Shown: one piece after another, positions 8,318-17,947 of the stretch
Position numbering within the stretch: the first letter of the stretch is position 1
Layout: the number at the start of each line of letters is the position of its first letter
Assembly (NCBI RefSeq): GCF_001708445.1
Contig: NZ_CP015637.1
Location: 5,333,001 to 5,397,000 of the forward strand
Length of the DNA stretch: 64,000 nucleotides
DNA from: Pseudomonas fluorescens
GTDB taxonomy: Bacteria > Pseudomonadota > Gammaproteobacteria > Pseudomonadales > Pseudomonadaceae
Direction: 5' to 3'
Position numbers and translations under genes: made by a program
Notes under the pieces: generated by a model
Databases searched by the model: none
Told to the model about the DNA's origin: nothing
The model's input: only the letters and a program-made list of their open reading frames with translations

Positions 8318-9376
8318 ATGAGCGAACGAACAACTTCTGCAAGCTGGGCGATGGGGATAGTCAAGGCATTGGAAATGGACGGCCTGGATTGCCGTGCCTT
8401 GTTCCAGCAACTGGGCCTGGACTACGCCGCCCTCAACGATCCCGATGCGCGTTTTCCGCAAGACTCCATGACGCGGCTCTGGCAGCGCGCGGTTGAGTTA
8501 TCGGGCAACCCCGCGATCGGCCTGAACATGGGCAAGGTGGTGCGCCCGGCGTCGTTCCATGTGGCCGGCTATGCGCTGATGTCCAGTAACACCCTGGCCG
8601 AAGGTTTTATGCGCCTGGTGCGTTACCAGCGCATCATTGCCGAAAGTGCCGACCTGAGTTTCCGCCTTTTACCCGAAGGTTATGCGCTGATCCTCACGGT
8701 TCATGGCGATCACCTGCCACCGACCCGGCAAAGCGCCGAAGCGTCGCTGGCCTGTGCATTGGCGTTGTGCGGCTGGCTGACCGGTCGCACCCTGCAACCG
8801 CGCAAGGTGCTGTTGCAAGGCGAGCAGCCCGCGAACCTGGCGCCCTACAGGCAAGCGTTCCATGCCCCACTGGAGTTCGATGCGCCCTACGACGCGTTGA
8901 TCTTCGAGCGCGCCGACATGGACGCGCCGCTGCCCACCGCTAACGAGGCCATGGCGCTGTTGCACGATCGGTTTGCCGGTGAATACCTGGCGCGCTTCTC
9001 GGAAAGCCGTGTGACCCACAAGGCTCGGCAGGTACTGTGCCGCCTGTTGCCCCAGGGTGAGCCCAAGCGCGAAGTGGTGGCCCAGACCCTGCACCTGTCC
9101 CAGCGCACCTTGCAACGGCGTTTGCAGGAGGAGGGCACCAGTTTCCAGACCTTGCTCGACGACACCCGTCGCGAACTGGCCGAGCAATACCTGGCGCAGC
9201 CGAGCATGACCCTGCTGGAAATTGCCTACCTGTTGGGGTTTGCTGACCCGAGCAACTTCTTTCGCGCGTTTCGCCGCTGGTTCGATAGCACGCCCGGCGA
9301 GTACCGGGCGCGTCTGTTGGAAACCTCGACGGTCAGTGACGCCAGAACGCAGGAATACACAGAACAAAGACTGTAA
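8318..9376 (+). CDS. AraC-family transcriptional regulator (OruR/ArgR-like architecture)
   Basis: This 352-residue regulator has an N-terminal arabinose-binding-type domain (about residues 20–210, PF12625-like, with SFHVAGYALMSSNTLAEGFM). Its C-terminal AraC double helix-turn-helix (about 235–335) includes LSQRTLQRRLQEEGTSFQTL and the family signature IAYLLGFADPSNFFRAFRRW. The arrangement is that of OruR-type activators. The ligand and targets are unknown. It is transcribed convergently with trkH, and its last 44 bases overlap that gene. Confidence 0.85.
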   Translation: MSERTTSASWAMGIVKALEMDGLDCRALFQQLGLDYAALNDPDARFPQDSMTRLWQRAVELSGNPAIGLNMGKVVRPASFHVAGYALMSSNTLAEGFMRLVRYQRIIAESADLSFRLLPEGYALILTVHGDHLPPTRQSAEASLACALALCGWLTGRTLQPRKVLLQGEQPANLAPYRQAFHAPLEFDAPYDALIFERADMDAPLPTANEAMALLHDRFAGEYLARFSESRVTHKARQVLCRLLPQGEPKREVVAQTLHLSQRTLQRRLQEEGTSFQTLLDDTRRELAEQYLAQPSMTLLEIAYLLGFADPSNFFRAFRRWFDSTPGEYRARLLETSTVSDARTQEYTEQRL

Positions 9377-10787
9377 TGATCTCCAGCCGGCCCAGTAGCA
9401 TGCCCAGCGACAAAATCCACTTGGCCGCATCCGGCAGGCTGGCGAAGTTGCCGGCCGGGCCGATGGTTTCTCCCAGGCCCGGGCCTACGCCGGACACGGT
9501 GCTGGCGGCGCCGGTCAGGGCGGTCATCCAATCCAGGCCCAGCAGCGACAAGGCCAGGGCGATCATGCAGATGGTGATCGCGAAGAAGAACGAGAACGTG
9601 AGGATCGAGCGTACGATTTCTTCGTCGAGGCGGTGGCCGTTGTACTTCTGCTTGATCACCGCGCGCGGGTGAATCAGTTGGTTCAAGTTGGCCTTGAGCA
9701 GGATATAGGCGACCTGGAAACGGAAGATCTTGATTCCGCCCGCCGTGGACCCCGAGCAGCCGCCGATAAAGCCCAGGTAGAAAAACAGCATCAGTGAGAA
9801 GTTGCCCCACAGGCTGTAGTCCCCCAGTGCAAAGCCCGTCGTCGTAACCACCGACGTCACGTTCAGCGCCACATGGCGCAGGGCATCCAGCCAATGCAGG
9901 TTGGTGGTCCACCAGTACCAGGTGCCGAGCACCAGCCAGGTCACCAACAACAAGGCGAGCAGCCCCTGCACCTGCTGATCCTTGATCAACGCCCGGCGGT
10001 TGCCGCGCAACGTGGCGACATACAGGGTGAACGGCAGGCTGCCGAGGATCATCACCACCACCGCCACCCAGTGCACGGCCGGCTGTTTCCAGTGGGCCAG
10101 GGACTCATCGGAGGTGGAAAAACCGCCGGTGGAAATCGCCGACATCGCATGGTTGATCGCATCGAACAAGCCCATCCCGGCCCACCAGAACGCCAGGCTG
10201 CCGAGGATGGTGATGCCTACGTATGCCGCCACGATCAGCCGCGCCACCATGTGCGAACGCGGCATGACCTTCTCCGAGCGGTCCGAGGATTCGGTCTGGA
10301 ACAGGCGCATGCCACCGATGCGCAGCAGCGGCAGGATCGCCACCGCCATGCCGATAAAGCCGATACCGCCGAGCCAGTGCAGCAGCGAGCGCCATACCAG
10401 GATGCCCGGCGACATGCTGTCCAGCCCGCTCAGGACCGTGGAACCGGTGGCGGTGATACCGGACATGCTTTCGAAGAAGGAGTCGGTGTAGCTGATGTGT
10501 TGGGTCAGCAAAAAGGGCAGCGCGGCGAAGATGCACACCACCACCCAACTGCTGACGGTCAGCAGGTACATGTCTCGGGGCCGCAAGTGCACATGCTCCG
10601 GGCGCCCGGGGATTACCAGCACCAGGCCGGCGACAAAGGTGATCAGGCTGGCCCACAGGAACGAGGGCAGGTCTTGGGTGCGCTCGAACAGCACCAGGGT
10701 GGCCATGGGCACAACCATGGCGATCGCGAGGGTGATCAGGAAGATGCCGATGATGAAACCGATGATGCGTAGGGTCGGCAACGCCAT
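9333..10787 (-). CDS. trkH: Trk potassium uptake protein TrkH
   Basis: TrkH is the potassium-translocating membrane subunit of the Trk system, which works with the cytoplasmic NAD-binding regulator TrkA (not in this window). The 484-residue protein has four repeated pore regions with selectivity-filter-like motifs such as GITATGSTVLSGLD, AISTGGFSTSDESL, SVVTTTGFALGDYS and STVSGVGPGLGE. The start MALPTLRIIGFIIG at 10787 is chosen because the upstream in-frame extension is REP sequence. A REP pair and the icmP terminator separate it from icmP. Confidence 0.93.
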   Translation of the reverse strand: MALPTLRIIGFIIGIFLITLAIAMVVPMATLVLFERTQDLPSFLWASLITFVAGLVLVIPGRPEHVHLRPRDMYLLTVSSWVVVCIFAALPFLLTQHISYTDSFFESMSGITATGSTVLSGLDSMSPGILVWRSLLHWLGGIGFIGMAVAILPLLRIGGMRLFQTESSDRSEKVMPRSHMVARLIVAAYVGITILGSLAFWWAGMGLFDAINHAMSAISTGGFSTSDESLAHWKQPAVHWVAVVVMILGSLPFTLYVATLRGNRRALIKDQQVQGLLALLLVTWLVLGTWYWWTTNLHWLDALRHVALNVTSVVTTTGFALGDYSLWGNFSLMLFFYLGFIGGCSGSTAGGIKIFRFQVAYILLKANLNQLIHPRAVIKQKYNGHRLDEEIVRSILTFSFFFAITICMIALALSLLGLDWMTALTGAASTVSGVGPGLGETIGPAGNFASLPDAAKWILSLGMLLGRLEIITVFVLCIPAFWRH

Positions 10788-10874
10788 GAAGTGAACTCGG
10801 GTGAAAGGAGAGAGGCGCCATTCTACCTGGGGTGCAGGGCATGTAAACCGGGCCGTCGAGACGATGCAGGTCAA

Positions 10875-10965
10875 CTGTGGGAGGGGGCTTGCCCCCGATA
10901 GCGGCCTGTCAGTGAAGGAAGTACCTGCTGACCCACCGCCATCGTGGGCAAGCCCCTCACACATG
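10875..10965. repeat. REP pair, one arm degenerate
   Basis: TGTGGGAGGGGGCTTGCCCC is paired with a diverged inverted copy (ATCGTGGGCAAGCCCCTCAC) about 50 bases on, between trkH and icmP. Confidence 0.8.
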
Positions 10966-10989
10966 GGGTCTGTGGTAGAAGAGATAGCG

Positions 10990-11016
10990 CAAAAAAAGGC
11001 GACCCGAAGGTCGCCT
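10990..11016 (-). terminator. Terminator of the imelysin gene
   Basis: On the minus strand, the stem AGGCGACC / GGTCGCCT with a tetraloop is followed by a T run, 19 bases after the stop of the imelysin gene. Confidence 0.92.
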
Positions 11017-11034
11017 CATTCAACACGGCACGGA

Positions 11035-12378
11035 TCAGAACTCGTGATCAGCGTTATCCGGGTTCAGGTCGCTGATGCCCAGCTTGCCTGCAGCGGCTTC
11101 GATCGAGCCGGTCTGCTTGACCAGCGCGGCGATGGCGTCACGCACGATCTGGTTGCCCGCGTCGTTACCGGCAGCGATCAACTGGTCGTAATGTTCACCC
11201 TTGTTGGCATGATCAACCATGACCTGGATCTTCGCTTCGGTCGCGGCCAGGTCGGCCTTCAGGGCGCTATCGGCCGCCGGATCGACCTTGGCCACCAGCG
11301 ACGACAGGCTGGCGCCCGTCATCTTGGTGCCGTCGACTCGGGTGTATTCGCCCAGGTAGACGTTGCGGATGCCCTTGGCGTCATAGAAGTGCGAGTTGTG
11401 GGTGTTGTCGCTGAAGCAGTCCTGCTCGTCTTCCGGCGAGTTGGCCTCCAGGGAAACCTTCATGCGCTCGCCAGCCAGTTCGCCCAAGGACAGGCTGCCC
11501 ATGCCGAACAGCATTTTGCGCAGGCCGTCGGTGGCAGGTTCTGCCTCCAGGGTGGCGCGGTAGTTGTCTTCGACGTTGGGTTTCCAGTTGCCGACCATTT
11601 CTTCCAGGTCGCTGACCAACAGTTGGGTCACGGCGCGCAGGTAAGTGCGGCGACGCTCGTTGTGGCCGCCCGTGGCGCCGTCGCCCGTCATGTAGTCCGA
11701 TGCAGGGCGGTTGCCGGCACCTGGGCCGGTGCCGTTCAGGTCTTGGCCCCACAGCAGGAATTCGATGGCGTGGTAGCCGGTGGCGACGTTGGCTTCGGAA
11801 CCGCCGAGCTCATTGAGGCTGGCGAGTTTTTCCGGGGTGATGTCCTTCACGTCGACCTTGTCTTCGCCCACCTGGATCTCGGTATTGGCAATGATGTTGG
11901 CGTTGGCGCCTGGGTTACCCAGGGCGTGTTCGTAGGATTTGTCGGTGTAGTCGATCAGGCCTTCGTCCAGGGGCCAGGCGTTCACTTGGCCTTCCCAGTC
12001 GTCGATGATGGTATTGCCGAAGCGGAACACTTCGCTCTGCAGGTACGGTACGCGTGCAGCGACCCAGGCGGCACGGGCGGCTTTCAGGGTCTGGTCGTTC
12101 GGATTGGCGAGGAAGGTGTCGATCGCGGTCTGCAGGGTTTTCGCGGTGGATTCGGCGTCGCTGTAGACCGCGAATACCATGTCGGCGTAATGCGCGACCA
12201 CAGCCTTGGCGGCTGCTTCGTCGACCTGGCCGGCAGGGGTGGCAGCCGCTGGAGCGGTAGTGCTGGCAGCCGGGGTCGGCGCCTGGGGCGCAGCGGCTTT
12301 GTCTTTACCTTCGCCGCAACCGGCGAGAGAAATGGCAATGGCCAGCAGACTGGCGGTGGCCAGGGGCATACGAATCAT
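11035..12378 (-). CDS. icmP: Imelysin-family lipoprotein (IcmP/EfeO-like, M75)
   Basis: This is a 447-residue lipoprotein precursor. Its signal peptide ends in the lipobox LAGC (Cys21), followed by an Ala/Pro/Thr-rich linker and an imelysin domain. The domain carries the GxHxxE motif as GYHAIEFLLWGQD (His203, Glu206) and a second conserved block, WPLDEGLIDY. P. aeruginosa PA4370 (IcmP, reported as an insulin-cleaving metalloprotein) lies in the same order next to bifA and sodB, which supports the name. Many imelysins are iron-regulated and may bind metal rather than cleave proteins. ATG 12378 is chosen because AGGA lies 8 bases upstream. Confidence 0.88.
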   Translation of the reverse strand: MIRMPLATASLLAIAISLAGCGEGKDKAAAPQAPTPAASTTAPAAATPAGQVDEAAAKAVVAHYADMVFAVYSDAESTAKTLQTAIDTFLANPNDQTLKAARAAWVAARVPYLQSEVFRFGNTIIDDWEGQVNAWPLDEGLIDYTDKSYEHALGNPGANANIIANTEIQVGEDKVDVKDITPEKLASLNELGGSEANVATGYHAIEFLLWGQDLNGTGPGAGNRPASDYMTGDGATGGHNERRRTYLRAVTQLLVSDLEEMVGNWKPNVEDNYRATLEAEPATDGLRKMLFGMGSLSLGELAGERMKVSLEANSPEDEQDCFSDNTHNSHFYDAKGIRNVYLGEYTRVDGTKMTGASLSSLVAKVDPAADSALKADLAATEAKIQVMVDHANKGEHYDQLIAAGNDAGNQIVRDAIAALVKQTGSIEAAAGKLGISDLNPDNADHEF

Positions 12379-12504
12379 GGCGAACATCCTGCTTCGGTTG
12401 TTAATAGGGCGCGCGGGGCCGCGCAAAACTGCAACATAATGCGAAAGATTTGCATTTTGTGTAAAGGCTTAAACGAGGGAAATATTCAGTATTGTTTTAT
12501 CGGC

Positions 12505-14556
12505 TCAAAGAATGGCTGCGTTATTGCGCTCGGACTGCTTCAAATAAGCTGCCAATTCCCGCGCTGGCAGCGGTTTGCTGTAGTGATAGCCCTGACCCTC
12601 ATGGCAGCCTTCGGAGATGATATAGGCCTCTTGCTCCGCGGTTTCCACGCCCTCGGCGATCACCTGCATGCCCAGGCTTTTGCCCAACTGGATGATGGCG
12701 CGCACGATGGTTGCATCGTCATCGTCGTCCAGCAGGTCCTGAACGAAGCTCTTGTCGATCTTGATCTTGTCCAGGGGCAGGCTTTTCAGGTAGCTCAAGG
12801 ATGAATAACCGGTCCCGAAGTCATCGATGGCGATCAGCGCACCGGAACGGCGCAGGCTCAGCAGGTGCTGGGCGGCGGTGCTGATGTCTTCCATCAAGCC
12901 GGTCTCGGTCACTTCCAGTTCCAGGCTGCGGGGCGGCAAGCGGTAGATCTGCATGAGGTTATTGACCACTCGCGGCAGCTCGGCGTGGTGCAACTGCACG
13001 GTGGACAAGTTGACCGCCATGCGCAGGCCGGTGAAGCCCTGGTCATGCCATTCGCGCAGTTGCCGGCAGGCCTGGTCGAGCACCCATTCGCCAATGGGGA
13101 TGATGGTGCCGTTCTGTTCCGCCAGCGGGATAAACAAGTCTGGCGGTACCAGGCCATGCTCCGGGTGCTGCCAGCGGATCAATGCCTCGACGCCGACCAC
13201 ACGGTGGTCGCGATAGCTGATCTGTGGCTGGTACACCAGGTGGAACTGGTCGCGGCTCAGGGCGTCGCGCAGGTCTTTTTCCAGTTCGCGGCGACGGCGC
13301 ATTTCGCTGTCGACGCTGGCGATATAGAACTGGTACCGGTTGCGCGAGCGGCTCTTGGCCAGGGTCATGGTTTGTTCGGCTTTTTGCAGCAGCTTTTCGG
13401 TGCTGTCGCCGTCTTCCGGGAACAACGTGATGCCAATGGTGGCGCGCAGGCGGATCAGCTCATGGTCGAGGGCGAATTCCGCTTCCAGGTCATCGAGGAT
13501 GCTTTGCGCCAGTTCAGCGGCTTCGTACGGCTGGTCGATATCGGCCTGCACCAGGGCAAACTGGTCGCCGCCGAGGCGGGCAAGCGCACCGAGGCGGCCA
13601 CTGTGGGCGCGCAGGCGGTCGGCCAGGGCGAGCAATAATTTGTCGCCGGCCTGGTAGGTGAACTGCTCGTTGACGCTTTTAAAGTCGTCCAGGCCCACGC
13701 ACAACACGGCCACGCGGCGTTGTCGGCGGCCGGCGTCGATCAGGATCTTGTCCAGTTGCTCCTGCAGTTTCTGGCGGTTCGGCAGGCCGGTGAGAAAGTC
13801 GTATTGGGCCATGCGCAGCAGGCTGGATTCAGCTTCGTGGCGCAGGTGGGTATTGCGTTCGATGGATTCGAGCAACTGATTGGCGGTGTTGATCCACAGC
13901 CCCAGTTCGTTGCGTTCGTGGCCCTTGAGCTGAGGGATCTTGTGTTCGCTGGGCCGGTCGGGGTTGATCGACGTCAGGTGCTCGATAATCCGCGACAACG
14001 GTTTGGTCAGCAGCCAGTGGTACACCAGGTACAGCACCAGGCCCATGGCCAGGGCGCGCAGCACACCGGAAATGAATATGATCACCGAATTGACAATAAA
14101 CCCCTGGCCATAGGTGGCTGTGTCGAGGGTGATGCTCAGGTCGCCGTAATATTCGCTGTAGGGGCCTTTGCCGACCAGGGCGGTGGTGAATGTGCGTTCC
14201 TGGCCGAGGATCAAGTCGGTCAGCCAGCGGCTGGGGGATTGCTGCATGGCGCGGCTTTTTTCCGCGAGCATGGTTTCGTTGGGATGGCCGATGGAGGCCA
14301 TGCGCACCGCGTCGTCCTGAAACAGCCCCTCGATCACCTGCATGCCCATCTCGCGGTCCAGGCTATAGACGGCCTGGGTCGAGGGGTCGCGAAACATATC
14401 GAGGATGCGCTGGGCATCACTGGCCACGGCCTGGCGTGTCTTGTAGGCATCGAAGACGATCTGCGCGACGCTCAGCGCCACACCCACGATCAATGCCGAC
14501 AGCAGCACAACCCGTAACAACTTCACCGACAAGCTGTTTTTGAGTTCCAGCTTCAA
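12505..14556 (-). CDS. bifA: Cyclic-di-GMP phosphodiesterase BifA
   Basis: The 683-residue inner-membrane protein has a transmembrane helix at about 10–32, a periplasmic region to about 150 and a second helix at about 153–183. A HAMP-like linker precedes a GGDEF domain and an EAL domain. The GGDEF site is degenerate as GGDQF (residues 329–333), typical of BifA, while the EAL motif (457–459, GVEALIRW) is intact. It should therefore hydrolyse c-di-GMP, which in P. aeruginosa BifA represses biofilm formation and promotes swarming. The start is TTG, with AAGGA 8 bases upstream. Synteny with icmP and sodB supports the assignment. Confidence 0.93.
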   Translation of the reverse strand: MKLELKNSLSVKLLRVVLLSALIVGVALSVAQIVFDAYKTRQAVASDAQRILDMFRDPSTQAVYSLDREMGMQVIEGLFQDDAVRMASIGHPNETMLAEKSRAMQQSPSRWLTDLILGQERTFTTALVGKGPYSEYYGDLSITLDTATYGQGFIVNSVIIFISGVLRALAMGLVLYLVYHWLLTKPLSRIIEHLTSINPDRPSEHKIPQLKGHERNELGLWINTANQLLESIERNTHLRHEAESSLLRMAQYDFLTGLPNRQKLQEQLDKILIDAGRRQRRVAVLCVGLDDFKSVNEQFTYQAGDKLLLALADRLRAHSGRLGALARLGGDQFALVQADIDQPYEAAELAQSILDDLEAEFALDHELIRLRATIGITLFPEDGDSTEKLLQKAEQTMTLAKSRSRNRYQFYIASVDSEMRRRRELEKDLRDALSRDQFHLVYQPQISYRDHRVVGVEALIRWQHPEHGLVPPDLFIPLAEQNGTIIPIGEWVLDQACRQLREWHDQGFTGLRMAVNLSTVQLHHAELPRVVNNLMQIYRLPPRSLELEVTETGLMEDISTAAQHLLSLRRSGALIAIDDFGTGYSSLSYLKSLPLDKIKIDKSFVQDLLDDDDDATIVRAIIQLGKSLGMQVIAEGVETAEQEAYIISEGCHEGQGYHYSKPLPARELAAYLKQSERNNAAIL

Positions 14557-14794
14557 AGGGTCATTCCTTGTTCCATGCGGGTGGCCTTCAATATGCCATG
14601 AGTATTGGCAATCTGGTGAGGGCAGTCAAAGGGACATTAAGAGCAAGAGCCCAATCGACGTTTTGGCTGGATAAACGCGAGAGATGGCAGGTTATCTCAT
14701 GGCTTGTCTGAAGTGGGCGAGGAGAGGGGCGGGCGCTGCAAGCCCCACTGGGAAAAAAGCGGAGGAGCTGCGCCTTTATTATTCGCAGAGTGTC

Positions 14795-14968
14795 TTAAAA
14801 ACTAATCGGACCCTGTGGCTGTTGCTCTTCGCCGCCGATCTTCGCGCCGTCGCCGGCTGTGTCCATCGCTTTATTGGCCATGTCCATTGCGTCTTTTGCC
14901 AGATCCATCCCCGTCCCCAGAAGGCCCATTATCATTGAGGTTGCACCTGCTCCCGATATCGGATCCAT
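14795..14968 (-). CDS. Small Met/Gly/Ala-rich hypothetical protein (57 residues)
   Basis: The frame starts with ATG 6 bases after TGAGGA. The product, MDPISGAGATSMIMGLLGTG followed by MDLAKDAMDMANKAMDTAGD, has one amphipathic stretch with Met/Asp every few residues and a polar C terminus. No family is recognised. It stands alone between bifA and sodB on the same strand. The good ribosome site is the main support. Confidence 0.5.
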   Translation of the reverse strand: MDPISGAGATSMIMGLLGTGMDLAKDAMDMANKAMDTAGDGAKIGGEEQQPQGPISF

Positions 14969-15073
14969 CGTCATTCCTCACACTTGATTAAGAGGTTCAT
15001 TCCTCCTATCGCTTGTGTGGCGAATTCTGTTGTTGGGTTCCCGTGCTTATGGCCTGTCTATCCTGCGCCCGTA

Positions 15074-15101
15074 AATAAAAAAGCCCGGCAATTGCCGGGC
15101 T
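15074..15101 (-). terminator. Terminator of sodB
   Basis: On the minus strand, the stem AGCCCGGCAATTGCCGGGCT is followed by a T-rich tract, 20 bases after the sodB stop. Confidence 0.92.
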
Positions 15102-15121
15102 CTTTCTACTGCAAGGGTTGC

Positions 15122-15718
15122 TTAGGCAGTGAAGGTCTTGCCTTCGAACTGCTCAGCCACGAACTTCCAGTTGACCAGGTTCCAGAACGCTTCCACATAC
15201 TTTGGACGGGCGTTGCGGTAGTCGATGTAGTAAGCGTGTTCCCAGACGTCGCAGGTCAGCAGCGGGGTGTCGCCGCTGGTCAGCGGGTTGCCGGCGCCGA
15301 TGGTGCTGGCCAGGGCCAGGGAACCGTCAGCCTTTTTCACCAGCCAGCCCCAACCGGAACCGAAGGTGCCGACGGACGTCTTGGTGAACTCTTCCTTGAA
15401 CTTGTCGAACGAACCGAACGAAGCGTTGATCGCTTCAGCCAGTGCGCCGGTCGGTTGGCCACCGGCGTTTGGCGCCAGGCAGTTCCAGTAGAAGGTGTGG
15501 TTCCAGACCTGAGCGGCGTTGTTGAAGATGCCGCCCGAAGAGGATTTGACGATCTCTTCCAGGGTCTTGCCTTCGAACTCGGTGCCAGGCACCAGGTTGT
15601 TCAGGTTCACGACATAGGTGTTGTGGTGCTTGTCGTGGTGATATTCCAAGGTTTCCTTGGAGATGTGCGGCTGCAGGGCATCGTGTGCGTAGGGCAGCGG
15701 CGGCAATTCGAAAGCCAT
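15122..15718 (-). CDS. sodB: Iron superoxide dismutase SodB
   Basis: This 198-residue cytoplasmic enzyme converts superoxide to oxygen and hydrogen peroxide. The metal ligands are His27, His74, Asp157 and His161; the last two are in [30 protein letters not shown] and the Ala/Gln pattern of the active site indicate the iron rather than the manganese type. The start [20 protein letters not shown] matches the family N terminus; the longer frame upstream is not used. The position between bifA and argO is conserved in Pseudomonas. Confidence 0.97.
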   Translation of the reverse strand: MAFELPPLPYAHDALQPHISKETLEYHHDKHHNTYVVNLNNLVPGTEFEGKTLEEIVKSSSGGIFNNAAQVWNHTFYWNCLAPNAGGQPTGALAEAINASFGSFDKFKEEFTKTSVGTFGSGWGWLVKKADGSLALASTIGAGNPLTSGDTPLLTCDVWEHAYYIDYRNARPKYVEAFWNLVNWKFVAEQFEGKTFTA

Positions 15719-15896
15719 GATGATTCTCCTAATCAGGTCAGTTGCGGTGAGCGCAAGGCCGATCACGGGCGGCCAAACAAGCGCCGGGGAGTTTGTACTC
15801 TTTGCGGCGCAGGGTCCGGATCATAGCACCGGGGGTACGGCAAAACCACGCAACAACTGTGTGGGATAGAGGTTCCAGAGCGTTTTGGAATATTCG

Positions 15897-16496
15897 TCAT
15901 GCAGCAATCAATTGATAAGCGACGCTGAACATCATCGCGGCCACCAGCAGGTCCAGCAGGCGCCATGTTGCCGGGCGTGCCAGCCAGGGTGCCAACCAAG
16001 CCGCGCCGAGCGCCAGCGTGGCGAACCACAGGAACGAAGCGCTGGCTGCGCCGGCGACGTAGGCGCCGGGTTCGGTCTGCTGCGCGCCGAGCGAGCCAAT
16101 CAGCAACACCGTGTCCAGGTATACATGGGGATTGAGCAGCGTCACCGCCAGGGCACTGAGCATGACCGCGCGTAATGAACGCACCTTGAGGTTGCCGCCT
16201 TGCTCCAGGCTTTGTCTGGAAAACGCCCGGCGCAACGCCAGGGTGCCGTACCACAGCAGGAACGCCGCCCCGCCCCAGCGGGCAATTGCCAGCAACAGCG
16301 GGTTCTGCGCCAACACCGTCGCCAGGCCGAAAACCCCGGCGGCGACCAGAATCGCGTCGCACACCACACACAATGCCGCCACTGGCAGGTGATGTTCACG
16401 GCGCAGGCTCTGCGCCAATACAAATGCGTTTTGCGTGCCGATCGCCATGATCAGGCCCAGGGCCACCAACAGGCCATTCAGATAGCTTTGCCACAT
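15897..16496 (-). CDS. ArgO/LysE-family amino acid exporter
   Basis: The 199-residue inner-membrane protein has about six hydrophobic segments. The LysE-family N terminus is MWQSYLNGLLVALGLIMAIG followed by TQNAFVLAQSLRREH. The conserved NPHVYLDTVLLIG in the middle is typical of ArgO arginine and LysE lysine exporters. It starts 5 bases after the ACT-domain gene and is divergent from an ArgP-type regulator that in E. coli activates argO. Export of basic amino acids is therefore the best guess; the exact substrate is not proven. Confidence 0.88.
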   Translation of the reverse strand: MWQSYLNGLLVALGLIMAIGTQNAFVLAQSLRREHHLPVAALCVVCDAILVAAGVFGLATVLAQNPLLLAIARWGGAAFLLWYGTLALRRAFSRQSLEQGGNLKVRSLRAVMLSALAVTLLNPHVYLDTVLLIGSLGAQQTEPGAYVAGAASASFLWFATLALGAAWLAPWLARPATWRLLDLLVAAMMFSVAYQLIAA

Positions 16497-16501
16497 AGGG
16501 T

Positions 16502-16903
16502 TTACTCCGCGTTCGCCGCCAAATGCCGTAGTACGTCCATGGCGCGTTCGGCATCCGCATGGCCGACAAACAGGTGATCGTGGTAATACCCGGCAATCAC
16601 GTTGCAACTGATGCCGGCCTTGCCCAACGCGCCGGCGAAGGCGGCGGTCAGGCCCACCGCCTCCAGGGCCGAATGCACATTCAAGGTGATCCAGGCCGCC
16701 ACATAGTCGAAGGGCAGCCCGGCCAGTTCGGCTTGCTGGCGTTCCAGGATCAGCGTCAGGCCTTGCGGTTCGCGAAAGCTGCCGATCACCTCGCAACCCG
16801 CAGGGATACGGTGGTCGGGCAGGGTGCAGAACACATACTCACCCGTGTTCAACTGCGGGCTCATGCTGCGCAGCAGGGTCGCCAGGGCGGTTTCGCCAGC
16901 CAT
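16502..16903 (-). CDS. ACT-domain protein
   Basis: This 133-residue cytoplasmic protein belongs to the tandem-ACT (DUF2241-like) group, with MAGETALATLLRSMSPQLNT, then YVFCTLPDH and the end GISCNVIAGYYHDHLFVGHA. Such proteins usually sense amino acids. It is the first gene of a two-gene unit with the basic amino acid exporter and faces the ArgP-type regulator. A role as a ligand-binding helper for that module is an inference. Confidence 0.8.
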   Translation of the reverse strand: MAGETALATLLRSMSPQLNTGEYVFCTLPDHRIPAGCEVIGSFREPQGLTLILERQQAELAGLPFDYVAAWITLNVHSALEAVGLTAAFAGALGKAGISCNVIAGYYHDHLFVGHADAERAMDVLRHLAANAE

Positions 16904-17001
16904 GTGAGGTTCCTTTTAAAGAGAGAAGCAATGCTGGCTATTCTCATGGGGCGAGCTGTATAAGAAAAACCAATATTGCTGATCGCTCATTAGAGAAACT
17001 G

Positions 17002-17895
17002 ATGTTCGACTATAAATTGCTCTCCGCCCTGGCGGCGGTGGTGGAACAGGCCGGGTTCGAACGCGGCGCACAGGTGCTGGGGCTGTCGCAGTCGGCAATC
17101 TCTCAGCGCATCAAATTGCTGGAAGCGCGGGTCGGCCAGCCGGTGCTGGTGCGGGTTACGCCGCCGACACCCACCGATATCGGCCGGCGCCTGCTCAACC
17201 ATGTGCAGCAGGTGCGGTTGCTGGAGCGTGACCTGCAAAGCCAGGTGCCGGCACTGGACGAAGAGGGCATGCCCGAGCGCCTGCGTATCGCCCTGAATGC
17301 CGACAGCCTCGCCACTTGGTGGGCCGAGGCCGTCAGCGAGTTTTGCGCCGAGCAGCATTTGTTGTTGGACCTGGTGGTGGAAGACCAGACCGTTGGCCTC
17401 AAACGCATGCGCGCCGGCGAAGTGGCGGCTTGCATTTGTGCCAGCGAACGCCCGGTGGCCGGTGCACGCAGCCTGTTGCTGGGGGCCATGCGCTATCGGG
17501 CGTTGGCCAGCCCGGCCTTTATTGCCCGGCATTTCCCGGCAGGCGTGCGTGCCGATGAACTGGCGCGCACGCCCGCCTTGGTGTTCGGCCCTGATGATTT
17601 CCTGCAACACCGTTACCTGGCCTCCCTTGGGGTAGAAGGCGGTTTTGAACATCATTTATGCCCATCATCCGAAGGCTTCATTCGCTTGACTGAAGCCGGG
17701 CTCGGCTGGGGCCTGGTGCCGGAGTTGCAGGTGCGCGACCAGTTGCAAAAGGGCGTGTTGCTCGAGTTATTGCCAGATAAGCCCATCGATGTACCGTTGT
17801 ACTGGCATCATTGGCGCAGTGGCGGGCAACTGCTGGGCTTATTGACCGACCATCTGGCTCAGGCCTGTGGTCAATGGTTGGTGCCGTTGGAGTGA
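17002..17895 (+). CDS. argP: LysR-family regulator ArgP (IciA)
   Basis: The 297-residue protein has an N-terminal winged helix-turn-helix (FDYKLLSALAAVVEQAGFER, recognition helix around LSQSAISQRIKLLEARVGQP) and a type 2 periplasmic-binding-fold effector domain. The LVRVTPPTPTDIGRRLLNHV segment is the ArgP/IciA signature. ArgP activates argO in response to arginine and is antagonised by lysine. Here it is divergent from an ACT–argO unit with a 98-base shared promoter region, which supports the same role. Confidence 0.9.
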   Translation: MFDYKLLSALAAVVEQAGFERGAQVLGLSQSAISQRIKLLEARVGQPVLVRVTPPTPTDIGRRLLNHVQQVRLLERDLQSQVPALDEEGMPERLRIALNADSLATWWAEAVSEFCAEQHLLLDLVVEDQTVGLKRMRAGEVAACICASERPVAGARSLLLGAMRYRALASPAFIARHFPAGVRADELARTPALVFGPDDFLQHRYLASLGVEGGFEHHLCPSSEGFIRLTEAGLGWGLVPELQVRDQLQKGVLLELLPDKPIDVPLYWHHWRSGGQLLGLLTDHLAQACGQWLVPLE

Positions 17896-17947
17896 TGGCA
17901 GGCGTCAAGGCAGCAGCGATGAAAAACGAAAGAACACGGGGTAATAC

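Noticed and set aside
10801..12804. 667-codon open frame on the plus strand
   Set aside because: Antisense to the imelysin gene and the end of bifA; no domain and no sensible start.
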